Shown: piece by piece, positions 1-10,402 of the stretch
Layout: each line of letters begins with the position of its first letter
Numbering within the stretch: position 1 is the first letter of the stretch
NCBI RefSeq assembly: GCF_030412785.1
Contig: NZ_CP125296.1
Location: forward strand, 682,001 to 746,000
Direction: 5' to 3'
Origin: Paraburkholderia sabiae
GTDB lineage: Bacteria > Pseudomonadota > Gammaproteobacteria > Burkholderiales > Burkholderiaceae
Length of the DNA stretch: 64,000 bases
Made by a program: the position numbers and the translations under genes
Notes under the pieces: model-generated
Database searches by the model: none
The model's input: the letters and a program-made list of their open reading frames with translations, nothing else
What the model was told of the DNA's origin: nothing

Positions 1-1398
<1,398 letters not shown>

Positions 1399-1436
1399 AA
1401 AAACGCCTCTCAAACCCGAAGTTTCTGGAGCCAGCC

Positions 1437-1838
1437 ATGCGTATCACGCAAGGGACGTTTTCCTTTTTGCCCGACCTGACCGACGACGAAATCCGCCTGC
1501 AGATCCAGTACGCGCTCGACCAGGGCTGGGCATGTTCCGTCGAATTCACGGACGACCCGCATCCGCGCAACACGTACTGGGAAATGTGGGGTCTGCCGAT
1601 GTTCGATCTGCGCGACGCAGCGGGCGTGATGATGGAAGTGACGCGTTGTCGCGATGCGTATCCGCAGCACTACGTGAAGGTGAACGCGTTCGATTCGGTG
1701 CGTGGTTTCGAAACGATGCGGCTGTCGTTCATCGTGAACCGGCCCGATGTGGAACCGACGCTCGTGCTGGGCCGTCAGGATGATCGCTCGCGCGTGCAGC
1801 GCTATTCGCTGACGACGGTGCATGCCGCGCCGCGCTAG
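1437..1838 (+). CDS. cbbS: RuBisCO small subunit
   Basis: This 133-residue protein is the small subunit that caps the L8 core of RuBisCO. It begins [19 protein letters not shown], typical of red-type small subunits, and has the extended C-terminal tail ([10 protein letters not shown]) that in red-type enzymes forms the beta-hairpin extension. The ATG at 1437 has a GGAG about eight bases upstream and follows the cbbL stop closely, so the two are certainly co-transcribed. cbbX begins 33 bases downstream. Nothing looks damaged. Confidence 0.97.
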   Translation: MRITQGTFSFLPDLTDDEIRLQIQYALDQGWACSVEFTDDPHPRNTYWEMWGLPMFDLRDAAGVMMEVTRCRDAYPQHYVKVNAFDSVRGFETMRLSFIVNRPDVEPTLVLGRQDDRSRVQRYSLTTVHAAPR

Positions 1839-1871
1839 CCGCGTATCGAACGATAACAGGGAGACGATGCG

Positions 1872-2840
1872 ATGAACGCCGTGATCACGGAGCCACCGAC
1901 GCAGACGCATGCGCCGCAGCAGGTCGATCTGCTCGCGCTCTTTCGCGAGTCGGGCATTGCAGGCGTGCTCGACGAACTCGATCATGATCTTGTCGGCCTT
2001 GCGCCTGTGAAGACGCGTATCCGCGAAATTGCCGCGCAACTGCTCGTGGGACGAGCACGCGAGGCGCTCGGCATCGAAAGCGGCGCGCCGACTCTGCATA
2101 TGTGTTTCAGCGGCAATCCGGGCACGGGCAAGACGACCGTCGCGATGCGCATGGCGGACGTGCTGTTCCGGCTCGGCTATATCCGGCGCAATCATCTCGT
2201 GTCCGTGACGCGCGACGATCTCGTCGGGCAGTACATCGGCCACACCGCGCCGAAAACGCGCGAAGTGCTCAAGCGCGCGATGGGCGGCGTGCTGTTCATC
2301 GACGAAGCGTATTACCTGTATCGCCCGGAAAACGAGCGCGATTATGGGCAGGAATCGATTGAAATCCTGCTGCAGACGATGGAGAACCAGCGCGACAATC
2401 TGGTCGTGATACTCGCCGGCTATGCGTCGAAGATGGACACGTTTTTCCGCAGCAATCCCGGCTTTCGCTCGCGGATTGCGCACCATCTGTCGTTTCCCGA
2501 TTACGCGCCCGATGAACTGCTGCTGATCGCCGAGCGCATGCTGGACACGATGCATTACCGGTTCGACGCCGATGCGCATCGCGCTTTCGAGGACTACCTC
2601 GCGCGGCGTGTGCGTCAACCGAACTTCGCGAACGCGCGCTCGGTGCGCAATGCGCTCGACCGCGCGCGGCTGCGCCAGGCCAATCGCCTGTTCGCGGATG
2701 CGCTGGGCGGCGGCGCGAGCGCCGATCCCCCTTCGCTGACGCTGCTGAGCGCCGCCGATATCCGCGCGAGCAGCGTGTTCTCCGAATCTGGCGGCGCCGG
2801 AATGCAATCCGGCGCGGCACCCGAATCCCCCACTTCGTAG
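1872..2840 (+). CDS. cbbX: Red-type RuBisCO activase CbbX (AAA+ ATPase)
   Basis: CbbX is a hexameric AAA+ motor that pulls on the C-terminal tail of the large subunit and releases inhibitory sugar phosphates from red-type RuBisCO. The 322-residue product has Walker [10 protein letters not shown] near residue 82, Walker [12 protein letters not shown] near residue 140, and a sensor/arginine-finger region around [11 protein letters not shown]. Length is normal for the family. A good purine-rich site (AGGGAGA) precedes the ATG. Its position directly after cbbS is the usual red-type arrangement and supports the RuBisCO type call. Confidence 0.96.
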   Translation: MNAVITEPPTQTHAPQQVDLLALFRESGIAGVLDELDHDLVGLAPVKTRIREIAAQLLVGRAREALGIESGAPTLHMCFSGNPGTGKTTVAMRMADVLFRLGYIRRNHLVSVTRDDLVGQYIGHTAPKTREVLKRAMGGVLFIDEAYYLYRPENERDYGQESIEILLQTMENQRDNLVVILAGYASKMDTFFRSNPGFRSRIAHHLSFPDYAPDELLLIAERMLDTMHYRFDADAHRAFEDYLARRVRQPNFANARSVRNALDRARLRQANRLFADALGGGASADPPSLTLLSAADIRASSVFSESGGAGMQSGAAPESPTS

Positions 2841-2849
2841 GAGAGCATC

Positions 2850-3950
2850 ATGCGCCACGCAACCATGACGTTGACGAGGTTCCTCGCCGGCGACGCGGAC
2901 CATCTGATGGCCACGCGCCCGCCCACTGGGTTACAGGCGGTGCTGCACGAAGTCGCCGCATCGGTGAAGACGATCGCATCGGCCCTTGCGCGCGGCACGC
3001 TGGGCGACAGTGCGCAGGCCGATTCCGTCGCGGGCGGCGCGGTGCTCGCGTACGCCACGCGCCGCCGCAAGCTCGCCGAAACGGCCGCGCGCAATCGTCA
3101 CTCGGACGAAGCCGACAAGCCCGAGTACCAGCTTGCGTTCGATCCGCTGAACTGCCCGTGGAATGCGGACATCAACGGCACGGCGGGCTCGATCTTCTCG
3201 GTGATGCGCGTGCAGTCGCAAGGCAGCGACGCGAACGGTGCGGACGTGCGCGCCGAAGCGTATGGCGAACTGGACTGCGAGCCTTACGACGAACCGTACG
3301 GTGCACCGTTCCTGCAACCGGGCCGCGAGCAGGCCGCTGCGGGCTACACCATCTACGGCCCCGCGACGATGCTCATTCTCACGCTCGGAGAGGGCACACA
3401 TGGCTTCACGCTCGACGGACAGACGGACGAGTTCATGCTCACGCATCCGTCGATCCGCATTCCCGACGAAACAGGCGAGATCGCCGTCGACGCCTCCAAT
3501 GAGCGCTTCTGGGAGCCGCCCGTGCGCCGCTATGTGCACGAATGCCGGGAAGGGCGCGCGGGCTGTCGCGAACGCGATTTCAGCCTGCGCTGGAGCGATG
3601 CGCTGGTGCCGGAGGTGCATCGCATCCTGATGCGCGGCGGGCTGTTCCTGATGCCGCGCGATTACCGCACGCGATCGGCGATGCGCGGACGATTGTCCGC
3701 CGTGTACGACGCGAGTCCGCTCGGCTTTCTCGTCGAGCAGGCGGGCGGCATGGCGACGACAGGGCGGGACCGCGTGCTCGATGCGGCGCCGCGCACGTTC
3801 CATGAGCGCATGCCGCTGATACTCGGCTCGACGAGCGAGGTCACGCGTATTGGCCGATATCACCGCGAGCACGATCTCGGCATCGATACGCCTTTCACGT
3901 CGCCGCTTTTTCGTGAGCGCTCGCTGTTCCTTCCGGAGACGTCGATCTGA
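2850..3950 (+). CDS. cbbF: Fructose-1,6-bisphosphatase, class I
   Basis: This enzyme hydrolyses fructose 1,6-bisphosphate (and often sedoheptulose 1,7-bisphosphate) in the regenerative part of the Calvin cycle. The 366-residue product has the class I FBPase pattern: a metal-binding region around FDPLNCPWNADINGTAGSIF, in which the usual DPLDGSSN motif is modified as in other Burkholderia cbbF proteins, then YGPATMLILTLGEGTHGFTLD and the substrate-binding segment with DYRTRSAMRGRLSAVYDASPL. It starts nine bases after cbbX behind a TAGGAGA site. An in-frame ATG at 2865 is a less likely alternative start. Confidence 0.94.
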   Translation: MRHATMTLTRFLAGDADHLMATRPPTGLQAVLHEVAASVKTIASALARGTLGDSAQADSVAGGAVLAYATRRRKLAETAARNRHSDEADKPEYQLAFDPLNCPWNADINGTAGSIFSVMRVQSQGSDANGADVRAEAYGELDCEPYDEPYGAPFLQPGREQAAAGYTIYGPATMLILTLGEGTHGFTLDGQTDEFMLTHPSIRIPDETGEIAVDASNERFWEPPVRRYVHECREGRAGCRERDFSLRWSDALVPEVHRILMRGGLFLMPRDYRTRSAMRGRLSAVYDASPLGFLVEQAGGMATTGRDRVLDAAPRTFHERMPLILGSTSEVTRIGRYHREHDLGIDTPFTSPLFRERSLFLPETSI

Positions 3951-3983
3951 CGGGTCGCCTTAAAGCGAGACAGGAGACAACGC

Positions 3984-4856
3984 ATGTCAGTCAGACATCC
4001 GATTGTTGCTGTGACGGGGTCGAGCGGCGCGGGCACGACCACTGTCATGAGGAGCTTCGCCCACATTTTTCGCAGGGAGAAGATCAATGCGCAGATTATC
4101 GAAGGCGATGCGTTCCACCGGTATGACCGTCTCGGCATGCGTGAGGCGTTGCGGCAGAGCGAACGCGACGGCGTGCGCAATTTCAGCCACTTCGGGCCCG
4201 ACGCGAATCTGCTCGACGAGCTGGAGCAGTTGTTCGCGGCATATGGTGCATCGGGCGGCGGGCAGTTTCGCCGCTACGTGCACGACGAAGCGGACGCCGT
4301 CGTGTACAAGCAGGACCCGGGGACGTTCACGCCGTGGGAGGACATCCCGGTAGGCACGGACATGATGTTTTATGAAGGGCTGCATGGAGCGGCCGTGACC
4401 AGCAAGGTCGACATCGCACAGCATGCGGATCTGCTCGTCGGCGTGGTGCCGATCATAAATCTGGAGTGGATTCAAAAGCTGCATCGTGACCAGACGCTGC
4501 GCGGCTATTCGCACGAGGCTGTCGTCGATACGATTTTGCGGCGGATGCCGGATTATGTGAATTACATCTGTCCGCAGTTTTCTCGGACCCATGTGAACTT
4601 TCAACGTGTTCCCACTGTTGATACTTCTAATCCTTTTACCGCTCGCGAGATTCCTCAGCCTGATGAGAGCTTTGTAGTTATTCGGTTCTCCAAGCCGAAG
4701 GGCATTGATTTTCCTTATCTGCTTACCATGCTGCATGATTCTTTTATGTCGCGGCCTAATGTTATTGTTGTTCCTGGTGGGAAGATGGGGCTTGCTATGC
4801 AGTTGATTTTTACGCCTATGATCTTGCAGTTGCGTGATCGGCAGGCGCGGGTTTGA
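3984..4856 (+). CDS. cbbP: Phosphoribulokinase
   Basis: Phosphoribulokinase makes ribulose 1,5-bisphosphate from ribulose 5-phosphate and ATP, the step specific to the Calvin cycle. The 290-residue product has the P-loop GSSGAGTTTVM at residues 11-21, the bacterial-type segment EGDAFHRYDR, and MMFYEGLHGA. An AGGAGA site precedes the ATG. This is the last cbb gene visible; the transketolase, GAPDH and aldolase genes often found next are absent. Codon use changes sharply in the last 260 bases: third positions become T-rich, unlike the GC-rich front of the gene. The gene runs directly into repeat copy 1. Confidence 0.96.
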   Translation: MSVRHPIVAVTGSSGAGTTTVMRSFAHIFRREKINAQIIEGDAFHRYDRLGMREALRQSERDGVRNFSHFGPDANLLDELEQLFAAYGASGGGQFRRYVHDEADAVVYKQDPGTFTPWEDIPVGTDMMFYEGLHGAAVTSKVDIAQHADLLVGVVPIINLEWIQKLHRDQTLRGYSHEAVVDTILRRMPDYVNYICPQFSRTHVNFQRVPTVDTSNPFTAREIPQPDESFVVIRFSKPKGIDFPYLLTMLHDSFMSRPNVIVVPGGKMGLAMQLIFTPMILQLRDRQARV

Positions 4857-4885
4857 GGTTTTTGTTTTTGCTTTTTTCTTTTTCT

Positions 4886-5410
4886 GGCATCCGCGAATTC
4901 GTATCCGTACTTCACGCGTCGCCCCTGTGCGGGGCGGCACCTACTTTTCTTTGCAGCGGCAAAGAAAAGTAGGCAAAAGAAAGCCGCTTTTGAACCTCCA
5001 GTGCCTGCCAGGACAGCGCCGCGGCACGCCGCAGTTGAGCTATCGCGCAGCAAGGTCCGCACTCCGTAGAAAGCCCGCAGTCAACCGCGCACGGCGCGAA
5101 AAGCCCCCAAACAGTCTGGAGCACATACCGCCGCAATCAATTGACGGCAAATGCAAAAAAAGTGCTGACCGAATGTGCTCCAGGTGGATGTCATGTTTCG
5201 CGCCGCGCGCGTCTGACTGCGGGCTTTCTACGGAGTGTTGGCGTCGCTGCGCGACAGCTCAAGGAACGTGTGCCGTGGCGTTATCCCGGTAGGTACCGGA
5301 GGTTTGAAGCGGCTTTCTTTTGCCTACTTTTCTTTGCCGCTGCAAAGAAAAGTAGGTGCCGCCCCGCACAGGGGCAACGCTAGCAAACCGATACGAAAAC
5401 GCGGATGCCA
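4886..5410. repeat. Large palindromic intergenic repeat, copy 1
   Basis: This 525-bp element lies between the convergent ends of cbbP and the dihydropteroate synthase-like gene. Its ends are mutual inverted repeats (a GGCATCCGCG-type sequence at 4886 and its complement at 5410). Inside these, 4921-4989 is a 69-bp perfect inverted copy of 5307-5375. Each 69-bp arm itself holds a hairpin of 15-bp arms (CCTACTTTTCTTTGC, four-base loop, complement). The centre is also loosely palindromic. Short frames inside are by-products of the repeat and no transposase is present. A similar element at 24089-24737 is in the opposite orientation. A short tandem run of CCCAGACCAA-like units lies just outside (about 5443-5482). 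Confidence 0.93.
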
Positions 5411-5482
5411 GCGACACGGATGCCAGCGAATCAAAACCAAATCAACCCAGACCAAACCAACCCAGACCAACCCAGACCAACA

Positions 5483-6862
5483 TCACTTCTTTTTAGTAAC
5501 CCCTGGCGCACACCAAACATTCAAATCCTCTTGAGCCTGATCGACCTGACACCCCCAATCAAGCGCTTGATCCTGATCAAACCTTTTCCCGAGTAGAAAA
5601 GCGATCTCAGCCCGGGCGGCTTGCACGCCCATATAGAAAGCATGCCCACCATCATTCTCAATCTTGAGATGCGGATACAGAGCAAAGGGATCGCTCTCAA
5701 CAACATGCGTATCCCGGTTATAAACATGAATCCCATCGACGGACACTTGCACACGAAAATTAGGATCCCGCACCTGCGCGGCGAACGCAGCAATCTCAGA
5801 AGGATCATAAGGAAAAGGCCGCTTGGAATGCAGAGCAGACAGAGCAGGAGAGATACCTTTAGGCAGCACTTGCGCCTCATGAGCAGCATGCATCACGCGC
5901 CGCGCGACATCCGCTTCCCGCACCGCACGCCGCGCATGCAAACTAACCGAAGTGGTCAACACAGCAGACACACGCAACTCGGCGGCAACACCGAGCAACA
6001 CAGCATTGATCCCGCTAGTATCAGCCTCAGTCAACTCAGTGAGATTCCCAACCCCAAGCATGATGGCAACATCAGGATACCGCTCACGCAACGCGACATA
6101 ACGCGCAATCGAAGCAGCAAACCCAAACGGAATCGGATCGAGAATCGGATCGGCGAGAAAGGGTTTGCCGCGCGCAGTGAGCGTATCGATCGCCTGATGC
6201 AACGACGCCATATCACGCGGCTCGCGTGCAACGACAATCGGCGTCGCGGACACTTCGTCGGCGATCCACAGCGTGTCGATGTTCAGGCTCATCAGATAAT
6301 CCGCGCCCGCACGACCGCCGCGCAGCAGTTCATCGCTGACCATCGAATCGACGCTCACTCGATAACCCTTCGCCTTCAGCATGCGCACGGCGTCTTCGAG
6401 ATGCGGAAACGGCGTGTCGGGCAGACAGCCCACGTCGATCACATCCGCGCCCTGATCGGCATAGTGCTGCGCGCGCGCAGCAATACCATCGAGATCGAGT
6501 CGTGGCGCATCGACGATCTCCGCGAAAATTTCCGTCGTGTAGCGCGACAGATCGAACTTGCGCGCCGCTTGCCCGAAATGCAAAGGCAAGTCCTTCGCTT
6601 CTTCCGGCCCGCGCTCGACAGGTACGCCGAAATGTTCGCTCAACGCCGCGAGATCGCCGCGGCATCGTCCCGGCACGATCATGCGGTCCGCGCGCAGCGG
6701 CAACGTGACGCGTCGGCGGATCATGTCGGCCGTCATCAACGCGGCGACCTGCAAGCCGATTTCGCGTACTTCCCACGTGAACGGCACGTTCGTCATGCCT
6801 TCCAGTACCTGCACGACGCTTTGTTCGGCGAGCCTGCCGGTCAGGAAGACGATGTGTTCCAT
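5483..6862 (-). CDS. Dihydropteroate synthase-like protein of the H4MPT cluster
   Basis: The 459-residue product belongs to the dihydropteroate synthase-related family found in H4MPT gene clusters of methylotrophs. A TIM-barrel-like core is seen with GADVIDVGCLPDTPF followed by GYRVSVDSM, matching the pterin-binding layout of DHPS. Its exact reaction is not established; a role in forming or modifying the H4MPT pterin is inferred from context. I place the start at the ATG at 6862 (MEHIVFLTGRLAEQ), which overlaps the end of dmrB by 22 bases; the longer open frame upstream is arginine-rich shadow sequence. The 3' third, about 5483-6160, is T-rich at third positions on the coding strand and runs into repeat copy 1. 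Confidence 0.85.
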   Translation of the reverse strand: MEHIVFLTGRLAEQSVVQVLEGMTNVPFTWEVREIGLQVAALMTADMIRRRVTLPLRADRMIVPGRCRGDLAALSEHFGVPVERGPEEAKDLPLHFGQAARKFDLSRYTTEIFAEIVDAPRLDLDGIAARAQHYADQGADVIDVGCLPDTPFPHLEDAVRMLKAKGYRVSVDSMVSDELLRGGRAGADYLMSLNIDTLWIADEVSATPIVVAREPRDMASLHQAIDTLTARGKPFLADPILDPIPFGFAASIARYVALRERYPDVAIMLGVGNLTELTEADTSGINAVLLGVAAELRVSAVLTTSVSLHARRAVREADVARRVMHAAHEAQVLPKGISPALSALHSKRPFPYDPSEIAAFAAQVRDPNFRVQVSVDGIHVYNRDTHVVESDPFALYPHLKIENDGGHAFYMGVQAARAEIAFLLGKRFDQDQALDWGCQVDQAQEDLNVWCAPGVTKKK

Positions 6863-7440
6863 GCGAGCCCGAGGTTCGATAGCCGTTCGCTCAATGCCGC
6901 GCGCAATTCGTCGAGCGAGCGCGCGACGGTCGTGTGTTCGATGCGCGCCAGCCGTTCGACGTTCTCGAGTTCGATCGCGCGCGGTCGCACTTCGACCCAT
7001 TCGTGCGGGCTCTGCGTGATGACGCTCGGCTCGGTGTCACACGCGAAAACGATGCCGGGTATGCACTGCTTGCCCGCTTGCGCGTAGAGATTGGTCGGCA
7101 GCGTATCGGAGATGCCGAACGCGCATTTGGCCACGGTATTGCTGGTGGCGGGCGCGATCACGACCGTGTGATAGATGCCTTCGTACAGCATGCCGACGGG
7201 CACGCTGCTCGCGCTGTTGTCGCGCACCACGCGAAAATGCTCGCGCAGTTTCGGCACGGTCCAGCCGTAGAGCGGCAACACTTCCTCGCCCGCAGCAGAC
7301 AGAAACAGATCGATGCCCGGCAGTGCGAGCGCGATATCGATCGATTCCTCCAGCATGTGGCCGGAGCCCGTGATGCACCACGCAAAGCGCGCGTCGGGGC
7401 GGAAAACGCCGGGGCGGCGAGCGGGCGTGGGTGCATTCAT
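6841..7440 (-). CDS. dmrB: Dihydromethanopterin reductase, flavoprotein type (DmrB)
   Basis: This 199-residue flavoprotein resembles archaeal-type flavoproteins and the DmrB enzyme characterised from Burkholderia xenovorans, which reduces dihydromethanopterin to H4MPT, the last step of cofactor synthesis. Visible features are the N-terminal Rossmann-like strand WCITGSGHMLEESIDIA, the flavin-binding segment VIAPATSNTVAKCAFGISDTLPTNL, and VFACDTEPSVI. Length fits the family. It overlaps the DHPS-like gene by 22 bases and lies 18 bases after the regulator gene's stop, so the three minus-strand genes may form one transcript. Confidence 0.88.
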   Translation of the reverse strand: MNAPTPARRPGVFRPDARFAWCITGSGHMLEESIDIALALPGIDLFLSAAGEEVLPLYGWTVPKLREHFRVVRDNSASSVPVGMLYEGIYHTVVIAPATSNTVAKCAFGISDTLPTNLYAQAGKQCIPGIVFACDTEPSVITQSPHEWVEVRPRAIELENVERLARIEHTTVARSLDELRAALSERLSNLGLAWNTSSS

Positions 7441-7458
7441 GCGCGATTTACGTGCGAT

Positions 7459-9564
7459 TCATGCGCCTGGCTCAACATCGGCCGTCGCCTGTGCGCCGTC
7501 GTGCGAAAGCCGGATGTGCAGCCTGTGCATCTTCCGGTACAACGTGTTGCGGCTGATGCCGAGCGTCTTCGCTACGTTGCTCACGTTCCAGCGATGCTCA
7601 TCGAGCATCGCGAGCACCGTTTCGCGCTCCTTCAACTGAATGGCATTGAGCGCCGACAGATCGGTGTCGTCGTCGAACGGCGGGGCAGCGGGCGGGCGCA
7701 TGGGTTGCGCGAATTGTCCCGCAGCCGAAGCACGGCTTTGTGTGTCGTTCGCATCGTCGACGATCTCGGCGGGCAAGTGCGCGCAACGGATCTCCGGCCC
7801 GTCGCACAGCGCGATCGCCATTTGCAGCACGTGCCGCAATTGCCGGATGTTGCCGGGCCACGCATAGCTGGAAAGCGCCTGGCGTGCCTCTGCACTCAGT
7901 TCGGGCGGATCGTCGGATTCGCTTTCGAGGATGTGCTGAACCAGCGGGAGTAAATCAGCGCGCTCGCACAGCGGCGGCAGGTTGATCTCGATGCCGTTCA
8001 ATCGATAGTAAAGGTCCTCGCGGAACAGGCCGCGCTGCACGAGATCGAGCAGATTGCGGTGGCTCGCGCTGATCAGCTGGAAGTCGACCTTGATCGTGGT
8101 TTCCGCGCCGAGCGGCGTGACCTCGTGCTCTTCGAGCACGCGCAGCAGCCGCGCCTGCAAGGCCATCGGCATATCGCCGATTTCATCGAGGAACAGCGTG
8201 CCGTTGTTCGCCTGCACGATCTTGCCGCGCCGTCCTTCGCGTTGCGCGCCCGTGAATGCGCCCGCGCGATAGCCGAACAGTTCGCTTTCGATCAGCGTCT
8301 CGGGCAGCGACGCGCAATTCACCGCGACGAATGCGCCCGCCGCGTTGGGACTGATGCTGTGCAGCGCATTCGCGAACACTTCCTTGCCGGTGCCCGTCTG
8401 GCCTCGCAGGATGATCGGGATCTTGCGCTGGATCACGCGCGCGGCCAACTGGCTTTGCGCGGCCATGCGCGGATCGCCGAATTCCAGATGCGAGAGTTTG
8501 TCGAGTCCCGCAGCAGCCGGTTTCGCTTCGCGCGCGTCGCGTGGATTTTTCGCGCGCGGACTGCGATTGATCGACACGTCGCTCCAGGGGCCGCGCGCAC
8601 TCGGCGCACCCTGGCTCGCACCGCCGAACGACGCTGCATCGCGCGGTGTCTGCGCGATCAGGAAGAAGCGGTTATTGGCGTGCGCACTGTACACAGTGAT
8701 CGGATGGAACGAGCCGCGGATGCTGCGCGCGATCATGTCTTCGAGCGTCGCGCTGAAGGCTTCTTCGATGCGCTTGCCGCACAGCTGGTCGGGCGAGCGC
8801 AGATCGAGCTGGAACAGCGCGCTGCGATTCGCGGCGAGCACGACGCCATCGTCGTCGACGGCCAGCTTGCCCGCGTGCAGCGTGCCGACGAATTCGGGGC
8901 GGCTGTGAAAGTGCACCGTGTTCGCGCGCCGGTAGCGCGAATCGATCAACCTGTTCTCGATCATCTGCCGCGACATGCCGACGAGCACGAGCGAATGCTG
9001 TTGCAGCATCTTCGAGCGGCTCGTCACGTCGAGCACGCCGACGATCGTCCCGCGCTCGTCGAAGATCGGTGCAGCCGAGCAGGTGAGGGACGTATAACGC
9101 GGATAGAAGTGTTCGTGCTGATAGATCGCGAGACATTCGCGCTCGGTCAGGCACGTGCCCATCCCGTTCGTACCCGCTTCGCGCTCGCTCCACACGGCGC
9201 CGATGCGCAGGCCGTCGGCGGCGACGGCTTCGCCGAACGGCACCGACGACACCTGATGCACGATCACCCCGTTTGCATCGACGAGAATCACGGCGAGTTC
9301 GGGATCGGCGAGCTGCTGATAGAGCGTGGTCATTTCCAGCTTCGAGCAGGCGATCAGATCGTCCGCCGCTTCGCGACGCTGGGTCAGTTCCTGCTGCGTG
9401 AGCACGGGCGGCATCACGAAGCGGCCGGGATCCAGTCCGAAATCGACGAGACAACGCGTCCACGATTGCGCGACGGAATGGCTCATCGAGCACGTGGCAG
9501 GCTGGTTGTTGACGATGTTCAGTACATCCCGGACGTGCGAATTGATGTCAACGAGCGATGACAT
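7459..9564 (-). CDS. Sigma-54-dependent activator, AcoR-like
   Basis: This 701-residue regulator has an N-terminal GAF-like sensor region of about 300 residues, a central AAA+ domain with Walker A GQTGTGKE and the sigma-54 contact loop GAFTGA, and a C-terminal Fis-type helix-turn-helix (NVSNVAKTLGISRNTLYRKM). The layout matches AcoR-type activators of alcohol or acetoin catabolism. I prefer the ATG at 9564 (MSSLVDIN) because a GGAG lies upstream; the in-frame ATG at 9603 has no such site. It is divergent from the folB-like gene and upstream of dmrB. Likely targets are the C1 genes around it, but I could not identify a clear -24/-12 promoter by eye. Confidence 0.9.
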   Translation of the reverse strand: MSSLVDINSHVRDVLNIVNNQPATCSMSHSVAQSWTRCLVDFGLDPGRFVMPPVLTQQELTQRREAADDLIACSKLEMTTLYQQLADPELAVILVDANGVIVHQVSSVPFGEAVAADGLRIGAVWSEREAGTNGMGTCLTERECLAIYQHEHFYPRYTSLTCSAAPIFDERGTIVGVLDVTSRSKMLQQHSLVLVGMSRQMIENRLIDSRYRRANTVHFHSRPEFVGTLHAGKLAVDDDGVVLAANRSALFQLDLRSPDQLCGKRIEEAFSATLEDMIARSIRGSFHPITVYSAHANNRFFLIAQTPRDAASFGGASQGAPSARGPWSDVSINRSPRAKNPRDAREAKPAAAGLDKLSHLEFGDPRMAAQSQLAARVIQRKIPIILRGQTGTGKEVFANALHSISPNAAGAFVAVNCASLPETLIESELFGYRAGAFTGAQREGRRGKIVQANNGTLFLDEIGDMPMALQARLLRVLEEHEVTPLGAETTIKVDFQLISASHRNLLDLVQRGLFREDLYYRLNGIEINLPPLCERADLLPLVQHILESESDDPPELSAEARQALSSYAWPGNIRQLRHVLQMAIALCDGPEIRCAHLPAEIVDDANDTQSRASAAGQFAQPMRPPAAPPFDDDTDLSALNAIQLKERETVLAMLDEHRWNVSNVAKTLGISRNTLYRKMHRLHIRLSHDGAQATADVEPGA

Positions 9565-9887
9565 TAGGGGCGTCTCCGATGCGTCCGGCTCGGTGCCCGC
9601 CATGCCGGCGAGCGGATCGGCCTACGCTGTATCTAAGTGTTTTCCCCGTGTGCTTCCTGTATGCCGCGCGTTCTCTCTCGCGCGCGTGGCAGAACCGCTG
9701 ATATGTCGTTTGAATCCGTTCCAGAGCACTCAGCAAACACTGTACAACTCGTGTCGCGATACATCAATAAATAGTCGTACGAGTGTTGGTTAGCGCGCGT
9801 GCTTTTTGCTTCGCATCAGCGGGCATGAAAAACGAATGCCACTGAACGATGCGCCTGACAGGCGCTGTCTTTACGCGGAGCCCTTAC
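9565..9887. promoter_or_regulatory. Divergent intergenic region between activator and folB-like gene
   Basis: About 320 bases separate the divergent starts of the sigma-54 activator gene and the folB-like gene. It must hold both promoters. Composition is more AT-rich near 9730-9800. A GGAG at 9877-9880 serves the plus-strand gene. I looked for a GG-N10-GC sigma-54 promoter and found only near misses. I see no gene in it. Confidence 0.5.
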
Positions 9888-10367
9888 ATGGACCGTTTCA
9901 ACCCGGCAAGCAGCCCCATTCATTTTACTGTCGTGTTGCCGTCGAGTGCGCGGCCCGCGCGCGAACCTGAGGAACGGCCGCGCGACGGCGAAGCGCGCGC
10001 CGCGCTCGATATCGTGTACATCGAAGGCTTCGTCGCGCAGACGGTCATCGGCATCGACACCAACGAACTGCACGAACCGCAACCCGTGCAGCTCGATCTC
10101 GCGATAGGCGTGCCGTCGCTGCGCGCGTGCAGCACGGATCAGATCGGCGACACGATCAATTACGCGGCGGTGCGCGCCGAGCTGCACACGCTGCTCGCGA
10201 CGCACAAGGTCCAGTTGCTCGAAGCGCTGGCCGAACAGGTCGCGCAACTGCTGATCGACCGGTTCGGCGCGCATTGGGTGCGCGTGAAGTTGTGCAAGCC
10301 CGCCAAGTTCGACGATGTCGCCGCCGTCGGGGTGATCATCGAAAGGCGGTGCGGACGGTTCGACTAG
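9888..10367 (+). CDS. Dihydroneopterin aldolase-like protein (FolB family)
   Basis: The 159-residue product has a FolB domain from about residue 40: DIVYIEGFVAQTVIGIDTNE, then QPVQLDLAIGV, TDQIGDTINYAAV and the C-terminal KLCKPAKFDDVAAVGVIIER. FolB enzymes split dihydroneopterin to 6-hydroxymethyl-dihydropterin; an extra homologue inside an H4MPT cluster suggests a supply of the pterin precursor for H4MPT rather than folate. The N-terminal 35 residues are an unusual low-complexity extension. The start at 9888 is set by GGAG seven bases upstream; an in-frame ATG at 9849 lacks a site. It is the only plus-strand gene in this part of the cluster. Confidence 0.85.
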   Translation: MDRFNPASSPIHFTVVLPSSARPAREPEERPRDGEARAALDIVYIEGFVAQTVIGIDTNELHEPQPVQLDLAIGVPSLRACSTDQIGDTINYAAVRAELHTLLATHKVQLLEALAEQVAQLLIDRFGAHWVRVKLCKPAKFDDVAAVGVIIERRCGRFD

Positions 10368-10402
10368 TTACACCTGGCCAGCGGGCACGCGGAGTCAATC
10401 GC

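Noticed and set aside
1410..2903. Long open frame on the minus strand across cbbS and cbbX
   Set aside because: It is Arg/His/Ala-rich, has no family pattern and lies antisense to certain genes; such frames are common in high-GC DNA.
4834..5383. Short frames inside repeat copy 1 (and likewise in copy 2)
   Set aside because: They read through palindromic arms, occur on both strands with similar peptides, and lack ribosome sites; they follow from the repeat.
5621..7087. 488-codon plus-strand frame opposite the DHPS-like gene
   Set aside because: Composition (Arg, His, Ile-rich without motif) and complete overlap with a conserved gene mark it as a shadow frame.
9565..9887. Possible sigma-54 promoter (TTGG...TGC near 9785)
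   Set aside because: The spacing between GG and GC is 11, not 10, and the rest of the consensus is poor.
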